Shown: positions 15,246 through 24,100 of the stretch, piece after piece
Layout of the letters: every line of letters starts with the position of its first letter
Numbering within the stretch: the first letter of the stretch is position 1
Translations under genes and position numbers: made by a program
NCBI GenBank assembly: GCA_019695115.1
Contig: JAIBAP010000057.1
Span: 1-37,895, forward strand
DNA: 37,895 nucleotides
Source: Caldilineales bacterium
Lineage (GTDB): Bacteria > Chloroflexota > Anaerolineae > J102
Direction of reading: 5' to 3'
Notes under the pieces: generated by a model
Databases searched by the model: none
What the model saw: only the letters and a program-made list of their open reading frames with translations
Told to the model about the DNA's origin: nothing

Positions 15246-17033
15246 ATGGCACCAACCACCGCCATGTCGCCTGTGGCGACCCCTGCCAACGTCGTTCCAT
15301 CCGTCCCCGACTCGTTGCTCCGACGGCTCACCGTCGAGCACCTGCTCTACGGCCTGCTGACCCTGGCCGCCATCGTGGCGCGGCTGATCCACGTGGGCGC
15401 TTACCCTCTGGCCCCGGTCGAAGCGGCCGCCGCCCTGCGCGCCTGGCAGGCCAGCCAGGGCCTGGGAGCGGTGCTCGACGCCGGTTCACCGCTGCTTTTC
15501 AGCCTGCAAACCCTTACCTTCTTCCTGGCGGGCGCCACCGACGGGTTGGCCCGGCTGTGGCCGCTGCTGGCAAGCGCCTTCTTGCCGTGGGCGATCTACG
15601 GCTGGCGGGGGTGGGTGGGCCGTCCGGCGGCTGTGTTGGCGGCCGTGTTGGTCACAGTCTCGCCGCTGGTCAACGCCTTTGGCCGCCGCAGCGATGGCGC
15701 CGTCTTCGTTTTGTTCGGGCTGGCGCTGGCATTGGCAGGGTGGGCCTCTTTGCAAAAAGGCGAGGGCCGCGGCTGGGTGCTGGCGGCGGTCGGAACAGGC
15801 ATCCTCCTCATCGGCGGCCCGGCCGGCCCGGCGGCGCTGATCGCCCTGACCCTGGTCATTTTGTTTAGCCGAACCGATTTCTCCGCCCTGCCCCGCCCGT
15901 CGCTGATCCACCTGGTGGTGCTGTTGGCGGTCGCTTTCGTCGGCGGGACAGCCTTCCTCAGCCGCCTCGATGCCCTGGGATTGACCGCGGTCAACTGGAG
16001 CGAATGGCTGCAAGGCTTCACATTTTCCCTCAACGGCTGGCTGTGGGGCCTGGCCCGGCTGATCGCAGACGATCCACTGACCGTGACCGGTGGGCTGGCC
16101 GGGCTGGTCTTCTGCTGGCGGCGGTCGGCGGTCGTGCGCTCGTTCGGGTTGGCCGCCCTGGTCGTGGCGCTGCTTGCCACCCTGCAAGGCCCCCTTGCCG
16201 CTGGCACGCGCGCCGTCGCCGGCCTGCTGTTCGCCGTCCCTGCCGCCTTTGTCCTCCTCGCCCTCTTTCGTCAGGCCGCCCGGCTGTTGCGCGGCCAGGG
16301 CGACGTCAACCAGATCGAACTGCTCATCTTTGCCGCCGTCCTGCAAATCCTGGTCGTCCTCACCGCCCTTTCGCTGATCAACTACGCCCACGACGCCAAC
16401 CGGCTCTGGCTCATCCGCCTCGGCGTGGCGCTGGCCGCCATTGTCATCTTCGTCATCCTCTTCGCCTGGTTCATCGGCCAACGCCCAACCCTGGTCATCA
16501 CCGCTATGCTGGCGTCGTTCAACCTGGGCCTGCTGGCCCTGGCCACGACCTGGGGCATGGCCTTCGATGTGACTCCCCCGCGCTACGCCGCCCTCTATGC
16601 CGCCAACACCCGCCCCGGCATCTACACCCTGCTCGACACGATGGGTGACTTGAGCGAACGACGCCATAGCGGGCGCTGGGAAACGCCTATTGCCCTGGTC
16701 ACGGGCAGCGCTGGGCAGGATCAAGCCGTCCTCGACACCCTGCATTGGTATCTGCGCCCGGCCCGCGAGCTGCGGATTGTGAGCAGCATCAGCCTCGATG
16801 ACGCCCCACCGCTCGTCGTCGCCCCCATGAACGAGCCGCTTCCCCTCAGCGACCTTTACTCTGGCATGGAAACAGGCATCATCACCCACTGGCAACCCAC
16901 CGATGACGCCTCCGCCTCGAACCAACAACAACTGCGCTGGTTGATCTTCCGCACCGCCCCCTGGGACATCCCCACCCAGCCGTTCGTGCTGTGGACGGAT
17001 GTCGCCACGCTCACCCTCAGCGACACCCCCTGA
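15246..17033 (+). CDS. Polytopic GT-C-like membrane protein with altered catalytic motif
   Basis: A 595-aa protein with about ten to twelve membrane helices starting at residue 33. A first helix is followed by an extracytoplasmic loop, as in GT39-type enzymes. Where active relatives have an Asp-Glu pair (SHDE or similar), this protein reads APVEA: Glu59 is kept but the Asp is Val58. A 130-residue soluble C-terminal part follows the last helix. It lies between the DUF2298 gene and the Agl23-like gene and is probably made with them. It may be a catalytically weakened subunit or partner, or use another acid. Family assignment rests on topology and position only. Confidence 0.6.
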   Translation: MAPTTAMSPVATPANVVPSVPDSLLRRLTVEHLLYGLLTLAAIVARLIHVGAYPLAPVEAAAALRAWQASQGLGAVLDAGSPLLFSLQTLTFFLAGATDGLARLWPLLASAFLPWAIYGWRGWVGRPAAVLAAVLVTVSPLVNAFGRRSDGAVFVLFGLALALAGWASLQKGEGRGWVLAAVGTGILLIGGPAGPAALIALTLVILFSRTDFSALPRPSLIHLVVLLAVAFVGGTAFLSRLDALGLTAVNWSEWLQGFTFSLNGWLWGLARLIADDPLTVTGGLAGLVFCWRRSAVVRSFGLAALVVALLATLQGPLAAGTRAVAGLLFAVPAAFVLLALFRQAARLLRGQGDVNQIELLIFAAVLQILVVLTALSLINYAHDANRLWLIRLGVALAAIVIFVILFAWFIGQRPTLVITAMLASFNLGLLALATTWGMAFDVTPPRYAALYAANTRPGIYTLLDTMGDLSERRHSGRWETPIALVTGSAGQDQAVLDTLHWYLRPARELRIVSSISLDDAPPLVVAPMNEPLPLSDLYSGMETGIITHWQPTDDASASNQQQLRWLIFRTAPWDIPTQPFVLWTDVATLTLSDTP

Positions 17034-17070
17034 CCCTTCGCTTCCCCCTGGGCCAACCCCCCGCCCTCCC

Positions 17071-17147
17071 ATCTCCGATCTCCCATCTCCCATCTCTGAT
17101 CTCCCATCTCTGATCTCTGATCTCTGATCTCCGATCCCTGACCTCCG
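17071..17147. repeat. Heptamer array ATCTCYN, 11 units
   Basis: Eleven contiguous 7-bp units (ATCTCCG, ATCTCCC, ATCTCTG, ending ATCCCTG, ACCTCCG). It fills the 125-bp gap between 17033 and 17159 and ends 11 nt before the next ATG. The reverse complement of the same family is inside the coding region at 21601-21642 and 21832-21859. Confidence 0.95.
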
Positions 17148-17158
17148 CTCCCCACCCT

Positions 17159-20100
17159 ATGGCCGCCCCCAAGCAACCCACCCCCTCCGCCCCCTCTGCC
17201 CGCCGCGCCGGCTCCTGGCTCGACCGACCCGCGCTCGTGGCCTTGAACTGGGAGAAAATCGCCTGGATCGTCCTCATCCTGCTGGCGTTTGCTCTGCGTC
17301 TGTACAATGTCGGCGCCCGCACCATGAGCCATGACGAAAGCCTGCACACGCAGTACAGCTATCAGTTGTACAACGGCAGCGGCTACACGCACGACCCCTT
17401 GATGCACGGCCCCTTCCTGTTCGAGATCACCGCCCTGAGCTACTTCCTCTTTGGCGCCAGCGACGCCTCGGCCCGGCTGCCGGTGGTGCTCTTTGGCACG
17501 GGTATCGTGGCGCTGATGTGGTTCACCCGGCGTTGGCTAGGGCGGTTGGGTGCATGGCTGGCGGGCGTGTTGTTGGCCTTCTCGCCCGTGCTGCTGTACC
17601 ACAGCCGCTACATCCGCCACGACATCTATCTCATCTTCTTCATCGTCCTGACGGCGATCCTGGCCTTTCGCTATCTGGAAACGGGGAACAAGAACTGGCT
17701 GATCGGGTTGGCGGTGGCGTTGGGCTTGTCGTTCACCACCATGGAAGGCTCGTTCATCTACGCCATTGTCTTCGTCGGTTTCTTCCTGGTCTGGACGTTG
17801 GCCCGGCTCTTGGCGACGAAGTGGGAGAACCAGGGCTATCGCTGGCCCTTCTTGGGCTTACTGGCTCTGGCGGGCGTGCTGGCCACCTATCCACTCTTCG
17901 AGGCCATCAAATCGCCCGTTGGCTCGGCTGTGACCAGCGCCCGTCTGGGCGGGCTGGTGTTGTGGCCGATCTTCCTGGTTGGCGTAGCGGTTTTGGCTGT
18001 GGCTTTCTGGTTTCTGATCAAAGGCTACGGCCTGGCGCGACTGCGCGAGATGCGCGAGTTGGATGTCATGCTCTGGATTCTGACCCTGGCCGCGCCGCTG
18101 TACGCTGCTTTTCCGATCAAACTCTTCGGCGGCAACCCCGAATCGGTCAAAATCCTGCCCAACATGTTGCAGCCCGACGTGCTCAAGTCCGCTGCCATCT
18201 TCTTGGTCATGGTGGCGGCTTTCGGCGTCATTGGCCTGTTGTGGGATGGTCGGCGCTATGCCGCCGGGCTGGGGGTCTTCTATGGCGTCCTGATCGTCCT
18301 CTTCACTACCTTCTTCAACAACGGCAACGGCGTGGGCACCGGGCTGGTGGGGAGCATGGGCTACTGGTTGGCGCAGCAGGAAGTCAAGCGCGGCGGCCAG
18401 CCCTGGTACTACTACGGCCTGATCGTGCCGCTGTACGAATTCCTGCCCCTTCTCCTCTCCGGGCTGGGGGTGATCACCCTGGCCGGGCGCGGCCTGCGCC
18501 GGCGCTCGCTCGATCCCAGCAGCGATGACAGCCTGACATCCATCTCCGCCCCCTTGCCCATCCGCAGCCAGTGGCTCCTTTTCATCGCCTTCTGGTCGAT
18601 CAGCGTGTGGGTCATCTTCACCTGGGCCGGCGAGAAGATGCCCTGGCTTTCGACCCACTTCACCACCCCCATGTGCATCCTGGGCGGCTGGTATCTGGCC
18701 GAGCGCCTGAAGGTGGTGGACTGGCGGGGTGTGCGCGAGCGGCAAGGGCTGTGGCTGTTGCTCGGCCTACCGCTGTGGATCGTCGCGCTGGTCAAGCTGC
18801 TCCAACTCCGCCCCTTCCGCGGCTCCGACCTGGATAGCCTCAGCGACACCATGGGCTTCATTGCCGCCCTGGCGCTAGTGATTGGCCTGGGCTGGGTGTT
18901 GGCGCGCAAGGTGCTGGCGGTCGGCTGGCGCTCGACCGGCCGCCTGGCCTTCCTCAGCCTGGTCGCTTTGCTGGCCCTTCTCTCCTGGCGGACGGCCTTC
19001 TACTACAACTACGTCTACTACGACTACCCCGTCGAACCGGGCGTGTATGCACATGGCTCGCCGGATGTGAAGATCATCGTCAGCCAGTTGCAGGACATCT
19101 CGCGTAAGACCGTGGGCGAAAACCAATTGGCCTTTGCCTACGACAACGAGTCCACCTGGCCGTTCGAGTGGTATTTCCGCGACTTCCCCAACAAGAAGTT
19201 CTTCGGCGCCGCCCCCTCGCGCGACTATCTCCAGGACGCCCCCGTGGTGCTGATCGGAACCGAGAACGAGGGCAAAGTCAAGCCCTACCTGGGCAACAAC
19301 TACTATCGCATCCCCTACCGCCAGATCTGGTGGCCCAAAGAAACTTACAAGGACCTCACCTGGCAGCGGATTTGGGACGGTCTGCGCGACCCTCAGATCC
19401 GCAAGAACGTGCTGGATGTCATCCTCTACCGCCGCTACCAGCAACCCCTGGCCGACTGGGACCCCTCCGACCGCGTGCTGATGTTCGTGCGCAAGGACAT
19501 CGCCAACCAGGTGTGGGACCTGGGCGCAGCCCCAGCCATCGAACAGGTTGAGGTGGTCGATCCGTTCGAAGGTAAATACCGCCTGGAATCGGCCACGCAG
19601 ATCCTGGGCGGCGTCAGTGGCGAAGCGCCGGGCCAGCTCAAACAGCCGCGCGACGCCGCGGTGGGGCCGGAAGGGCGCATCTATGTGGCCGACACCGGCA
19701 ATCATCGCATTCAGGTCTTCAACCCCGATGGCAGTTTCGCCTTCGGTTGGGGCAGCTTTGGCGAAGGCGACGGCCAGTTCAACGAGCCGTGGGGCATCGC
19801 CGCCTCGGCCGACCGCATCTACGTGGTCGATACCTGGAATCACCGTCTTCAGGTCTTCACCCCCGATGGCCAGTTCCTGAGCAAATGGGGTGCGTTCGTC
19901 TCCACCGACGGCCAGCTGGGGCAGCAGGGCGTGTTCTGGGGGCCGCGCGCGGTTGCCATCGATGGCAACGGCAACCTCCTCGTCACCGACACCGGCAACA
20001 AGCGCGTCCAGGTCTTCGACCCCGAAGGCAACCCAATCACACAGTTCGGCGGCGCCGGCCTCGAACCCAGCTATCTGGATGAGCCGGTGGGGGTGGCCGT

Positions 20101-20455
20101 GGGAGCGGATGGCAGCATCTACGTGGCCGACGCCTGGAACACCCGCATCCAGAAGTTCGGCGCCGACTACCAGTTCGTCAAGGAGTGGCCTGTGTCCGGC
20201 TGGACGGACCAGAACATCTTCACCAAGCCCTATATCGCCGTGGACAGCAAGGGCACGGTCTATGCCTCGGACCCGACCGGCTGGCGGGTGCTGGTATGGG
20301 ATAGCGAGGGCGTCCCCATCGCCGCCCTGGGTCAGTATGGCGCCGCCGGCACCGATTTCGCCTGGCCGAACGGCGTCAGCATCGGCCCCGACGACGCCTT
20401 GTGGGTGACGGACGCCGACAACAACCGCGTCATGCGCTTCGAGCCGATACGATAA
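17159..20455 (+). CDS. Agl23-like glycosyltransferase with C-terminal NHL beta-propeller
   Basis: A 1098-aa protein. Residues about 30-640 are a GT-C membrane domain of the Agl23-like (flippase activity-associated) type: first helix at about 34-50, then D59-E60 in TMSHDESLHTQY, then the conserved DPLMHGPFLFEI. Residues about 640-810 are a soluble extracytoplasmic domain. From about 815 to the end there are at least five NHL repeats (for example YVADTGNHRIQVFNPDG and YVVDTWNHRLQVFTPDG), forming a propeller that should face outward. The membrane part probably moves sugars from a lipid carrier to an outside acceptor; the propeller may bind protein or glycan. A terminator-like hairpin follows 6 nt after the stop. 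The start has no Shine-Dalgarno; a heptamer array lies just upstream. Confidence 0.88.
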   Translation: MAAPKQPTPSAPSARRAGSWLDRPALVALNWEKIAWIVLILLAFALRLYNVGARTMSHDESLHTQYSYQLYNGSGYTHDPLMHGPFLFEITALSYFLFGASDASARLPVVLFGTGIVALMWFTRRWLGRLGAWLAGVLLAFSPVLLYHSRYIRHDIYLIFFIVLTAILAFRYLETGNKNWLIGLAVALGLSFTTMEGSFIYAIVFVGFFLVWTLARLLATKWENQGYRWPFLGLLALAGVLATYPLFEAIKSPVGSAVTSARLGGLVLWPIFLVGVAVLAVAFWFLIKGYGLARLREMRELDVMLWILTLAAPLYAAFPIKLFGGNPESVKILPNMLQPDVLKSAAIFLVMVAAFGVIGLLWDGRRYAAGLGVFYGVLIVLFTTFFNNGNGVGTGLVGSMGYWLAQQEVKRGGQPWYYYGLIVPLYEFLPLLLSGLGVITLAGRGLRRRSLDPSSDDSLTSISAPLPIRSQWLLFIAFWSISVWVIFTWAGEKMPWLSTHFTTPMCILGGWYLAERLKVVDWRGVRERQGLWLLLGLPLWIVALVKLLQLRPFRGSDLDSLSDTMGFIAALALVIGLGWVLARKVLAVGWRSTGRLAFLSLVALLALLSWRTAFYYNYVYYDYPVEPGVYAHGSPDVKIIVSQLQDISRKTVGENQLAFAYDNESTWPFEWYFRDFPNKKFFGAAPSRDYLQDAPVVLIGTENEGKVKPYLGNNYYRIPYRQIWWPKETYKDLTWQRIWDGLRDPQIRKNVLDVILYRRYQQPLADWDPSDRVLMFVRKDIANQVWDLGAAPAIEQVEVVDPFEGKYRLESATQILGGVSGEAPGQLKQPRDAAVGPEGRIYVADTGNHRIQVFNPDGSFAFGWGSFGEGDGQFNEPWGIAASADRIYVVDTWNHRLQVFTPDGQFLSKWGAFVSTDGQLGQQGVFWGPRAVAIDGNGNLLVTDTGNKRVQVFDPEGNPITQFGGAGLEPSYLDEPVGVAVGADGSIYVADAWNTRIQKFGADYQFVKEWPVSGWTDQNIFTKPYIAVDSKGTVYASDPTGWRVLVWDSEGVPIAALGQYGAAGTDFAWPNGVSIGPDDALWVTDADNNRVMRFEPIR

Positions 20456-20460
20456 CCGGC

Positions 20461-20495
20461 AAGAGCGGCAAGGGCTGGCGCTCTTGCCGCTCTTT
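20461..20495 (+). terminator. Terminator-like hairpin
   Basis: AAGAGCGGCAAG (20461-20472) pairs perfectly with CTTGCCGCTCTT (20483-20494) around a 10-nt loop, 6 nt behind the Agl23-like stop. The T tract is short. It probably ends the upstream operon and separates it from the toxin-antitoxin genes. Confidence 0.55.
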
Positions 20496-20498
20496 CGC

Positions 20499-20504
20499 TA
20501 CAAT
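20499..20504 (+). promoter_or_regulatory. -10 element for the toxin-antitoxin pair
   Basis: TACAAT directly behind the hairpin, 31 nt before ATG 20535. The -35 region would fall inside the hairpin loop and is poor. No operator dyad is recognised apart from the hairpin itself, which could serve as one. Confidence 0.4.
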
Positions 20505-20534
20505 GTCCCCAGCCAAAAGGGAGGCGCCAGGAAA

Positions 20535-20786
20535 ATGAACACCGTTTTTGCTGAGCAGGTCAAGCAGGATATCGTGTATACGCTGGATGAGCTTCCAGAG
20601 GACAGTCTTTTGTTCCTGAAAGACATCACCCATCTACTGCGAACTTACATGGATCAGGGCGTGCTAGACAACCGTCGTGTTGTCAAGTTAGGTGGATTAT
20701 GGACGGGAATCAACTTCTCAGAAGACGAGATCGCTCAGGCTCGCCACGGGGTCTTGGAGTCACTTGGACGCGACTTCGATGCGTAG
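20535..20786 (+). CDS. VapB-type antitoxin (partner of VapC)
   Basis: An 83-aa acidic protein with AGGA a few bases before ATG 20535. Helical N-terminal half (FAEQVKQDIVYTLDELPEDSLLFLKDITHLL). The C-terminal part VVKLGGLWTGINFSEDEIAQAR resembles the toxin-binding tails of antitoxins paired with PIN-domain toxins. Its stop overlaps the toxin start by 8 nt, the usual coupled arrangement. It should neutralise the toxin and probably represses the shared promoter. No DNA-binding fold is obvious, so regulation is inferred. Membership of a named VapB subfamily cannot be fixed by eye. Confidence 0.75.
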   Translation: MNTVFAEQVKQDIVYTLDELPEDSLLFLKDITHLLRTYMDQGVLDNRRVVKLGGLWTGINFSEDEIAQARHGVLESLGRDFDA

Positions 20787-21183
20787 CTTCGTTGTTGACA
20801 CCCATCCTCTGGTCTGGCATCTGACCGCGGATACGCGTTTGGGGCCGCAGGGCAGCGATCTCTTCCAGGCTACTGACCGTGGCGATGTCAGGCTCATCGT
20901 TCCCGGCATTGTTCTCATTGAGATCATCTACCTGGCAGAGAAACGCCGACTTCCTGCCAATCTGGTCTCGCAGGTGACGGCATTGTTGGAACCACCGACG
21001 ATAAACTATCAGCTTGCTCCGTTGGATTTGCCAGTAATCAAGCGACTGGAGACTGTCGATCGTTCCTTCGTGCCAGATTTGCCTGATCGCATTGTCGTCG
21101 CAACGGCCCTTCGTTGGGATCTGCCCCTCATCAGTCGTGATGCCGCCTTTTCCAGGGTGGCAGAACTGAATCTGGTTTGGTAG
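20779..21183 (+). CDS. vapC: PIN-domain toxin (VapC-type RNase)
   Basis: A 134-aa PIN-domain protein. All four acidic positions of the Mg-dependent RNase site are visible: D7 (FVVDTHPLVW), E48 (IVLIEIIYL), D103 (LPDRIVVATA) and D121 (LISRDAAF). The length is normal for VapC. It is translationally coupled to the antitoxin (8-nt overlap). The stop TAG is followed without any gap by the ATG of the 1026-aa glycosyltransferase, so ribosomes finishing vapC could start that gene. VapC toxins cut specific RNAs, often tRNA or rRNA; the target here is unknown. Confidence 0.92.
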   Translation: MRSFVVDTHPLVWHLTADTRLGPQGSDLFQATDRGDVRLIVPGIVLIEIIYLAEKRRLPANLVSQVTALLEPPTINYQLAPLDLPVIKRLETVDRSFVPDLPDRIVVATALRWDLPLISRDAAFSRVAELNLVW

Positions 21184-24100
21184 ATGATTCGCGAACCTGC
21201 TCGCTTACACGCATCTACCATCGTGCTGACTGGGATAACTACCCTCGCGGCTCTCGTCTTCGCCTTGTTGGGGGCCTGGCGCTTGCCCGACCCGACCACA
21301 CGGCTGCAAGGGGCGATCCTCTTGGCGGCGGGCGTCGTCCTCGCCAACTACAGCTTCTGGCGTGTCGAAAAGGAGTGGCCCCGACCCGACCCCGCGCCGG
21401 CAATCGAACCGGGCGTAGGGGCGAGGTCACCTCGCCCCTACGTCCGCATCGCCGGCATCATCCTGCTCGCCCTCGGCCTGGGGCTGACCATCTGGGCTTT
21501 GTTGGACATCTGGGGCAAAGCCTTCGTCTGGAACCAGACCGGGCGCTGGCTGCTGGGGCTGATCCTGATGTTGGCCGGGTTGTACCTGGTGGGGCGGAGG
21601 ACGGAGGACGGAGATCAGAGATCGGAGATTGGAGGGCAGAGGCTTGTCCTGAGCGGAGCCGAAGGATCGGAGGGCGGAGATCAAATCCCCAATAACCAAT
21701 CCCCAATAACCCCTCCCTCCCTGCGTCCCTCCCTCTCTGCGTCCCTCCCTCCGGCTCCCCCACTCCCCTTCTACGGCCCCCTTCCCAGCGGCTACAAACT
21801 CCGCGCCCTCGGCCTCGACGAAGACCCGCCGGAGGTCAGGGATCAGAGATTGGAGATTGGCAGCCGGGGCGACGCCAATCCCCAATCCCCAATCTCCACT
21901 CTCCAATCCCCACTCCCCCGCTGGCTCGAAATCACCCTCGTCCTCGCCATCCTCCTGGCGGCCATCTTCTTCCGTCTCTACAAAATCCAATCGATGCCGC
22001 CCGGCATCTTCATCGACGAAACCAATACCGCCCTCGATGCCTTGCGCATCATGGAGGGGCGACCCGATAGCCTCTACGGCACCGGTTGGTTCGAGACCCC
22101 CAACGCTTTCGCTTATCTGCAACTGGCCGTCATCAAGCTGCTGGGGACCACCGTTGCTGCCATCAAGGTGCAGTCCATCCTCCCCGGCATCCTCACTGTC
22201 CTGGCCCTGTGGCTGCTGGCCCGCGAACTGTTCGGCCCCCTGCCAGCGATCTTCGCCGCCGCCTTCTTGGCCTTCAACCGCTGGCATTTCAACATGAGCC
22301 GTTGGGGCTGGAATGAAGTCTATCCGCCGCTGATCCAGGTGCTGTCGGTCTACTTCATCGTACGGGCGGCGCGGCGGCGCAGTTGGGGCGATTGGGCCAT
22401 GGCCGGGTTTGTGTTGGGGCTGGGGATGTACACCTACCTCTCCATCCGGCTGGCTGTGCTGGCCATCGGCGCCTATCTGGTCTACCGCGCCCTCATCGAG
22501 CGCGGCTTTTTGCGCCGCAACTGGCAGGGGCTGGCCATCTTCGCCGCCATCTATGCCCTCACCTTCGCGCCCCTGGCCTTCACCTACTACAAAGACCCCT
22601 TCACCTTCCTCAACCGCAGCCAACAGGTCAGCATCCTGAACGACGTGCGCTCGGCAGGCGGCGACCTGGCTCCCTTGCAGGAGTCGGTCAAGCGCCATCT
22701 GCTCATGTTCCACGTGGCAGGCGACACCAACGGCCGCCACAACCTGCCTGGCGCGCCCATGCTCGACCCCATCACCGGCGCCTTCTTCGTCCTCGGCCTG
22801 GGCTGGGCGGTGTGGAAATGGCGGGATCACCGCCGCGTCCTCTCGTTGATCTGGATCGCCTTCACCCTCCTGGGCGGCATCCTTTCGCAACTGGCCGAGG
22901 CCCCGCAAGCCTACCGCACCCTGGCCGTGACCCCGGCCATCGCCCTCCTCTGCGCCGATGTCTACGACCTGGCATTGCGCGGGCTGTTTGCTCCCCTACG
23001 CCAACGTCGTGGTAGGGGCGAGGTAACCTCGCCCCTACCACAAACCTCGCCCCTACGATGGGCGATTGGCGGCGTCGCTGTTGCCGGGCTGCTGATCGTC
23101 GCCTGGCTGAACTACAGCTTCTACTTTGGGCGCCAGGCCAACGACCCCGGCGTCTACATCGCCTTCTCGCCGCTCGAGACCACCGTTGCCCGTGAAGTCC
23201 TGGCCAAGCGCGACGACCACCGCCTTTATCTCAGCCCCCGCCTCTACTACTTCGCCCCCCTCCGTTTTCTGGCCTACGAGCCGACCCAACCCTACGGCAT
23301 CAAGATCGGCGCCTGGCAGCGTTCGCCCTTCCAACGCCTGGGCGGCGGCCTGGAACAGCCCAGCTATCGCCTGGCCGACCCTGCCTCTGACCTCCCCCTG
23401 CCCGACCTGGGCGGTGACAGCGCCTCCTTTCTCGTCGATCTGCACTTCGAGTACGTCCTCGACCACTTCCGCTACTTCTATCCCGGCACGACATCCGAGA
23501 TCGTCCGTGACCGCAACGGTGGCCCGCTCTACCTTAGCATCAGCATCCCCGGCAATGAAATCACGGCCCTGCAAGCTCACAACCGCGCCGACCAGGCGGC
23601 TGAGATCAAAGGTATATACATCCCCGCCAGCGGCCAATACACCCTCGAGGCCCCCTCGCCGGCCCGCCTCCTGCTCGACGGTCAAGCCCTCGAACCCGGC
23701 CCTCATTTTCTGGGCAAGGGCCTGCACGCCATCGAGATCAGCGATCTCCCGGTCGATTTGCCCGCCGATGCCCCTATCCTGACCTGGCAAAGCCCCTCCG
23801 GCGCCGGCCCCATCCCCGATGCCGCCCTCTTCCGGCTGCCCCCCAGCGGCCAGGGGCTGCTGGGAACCTACTACAGCGGCAGCGACTGGTCTGGCCCGGC
23901 CCTGATGCAGCGCCTCGACCCCATGCTCGTGGCCTCGTGGCCCGACCCCGAACCCATCTTCGGCCCCTTCAGCACCTCCTGGACCGGCGAACTGCTCGTC
24001 CCTGCCGACGGCTACTATCCCTTCCATCTCGACGCCGACGACGGCGTGCGCCTGACGGTGGACGGCCAGATGGTGGGCGAGAGCCTGAACCCCGACACGG

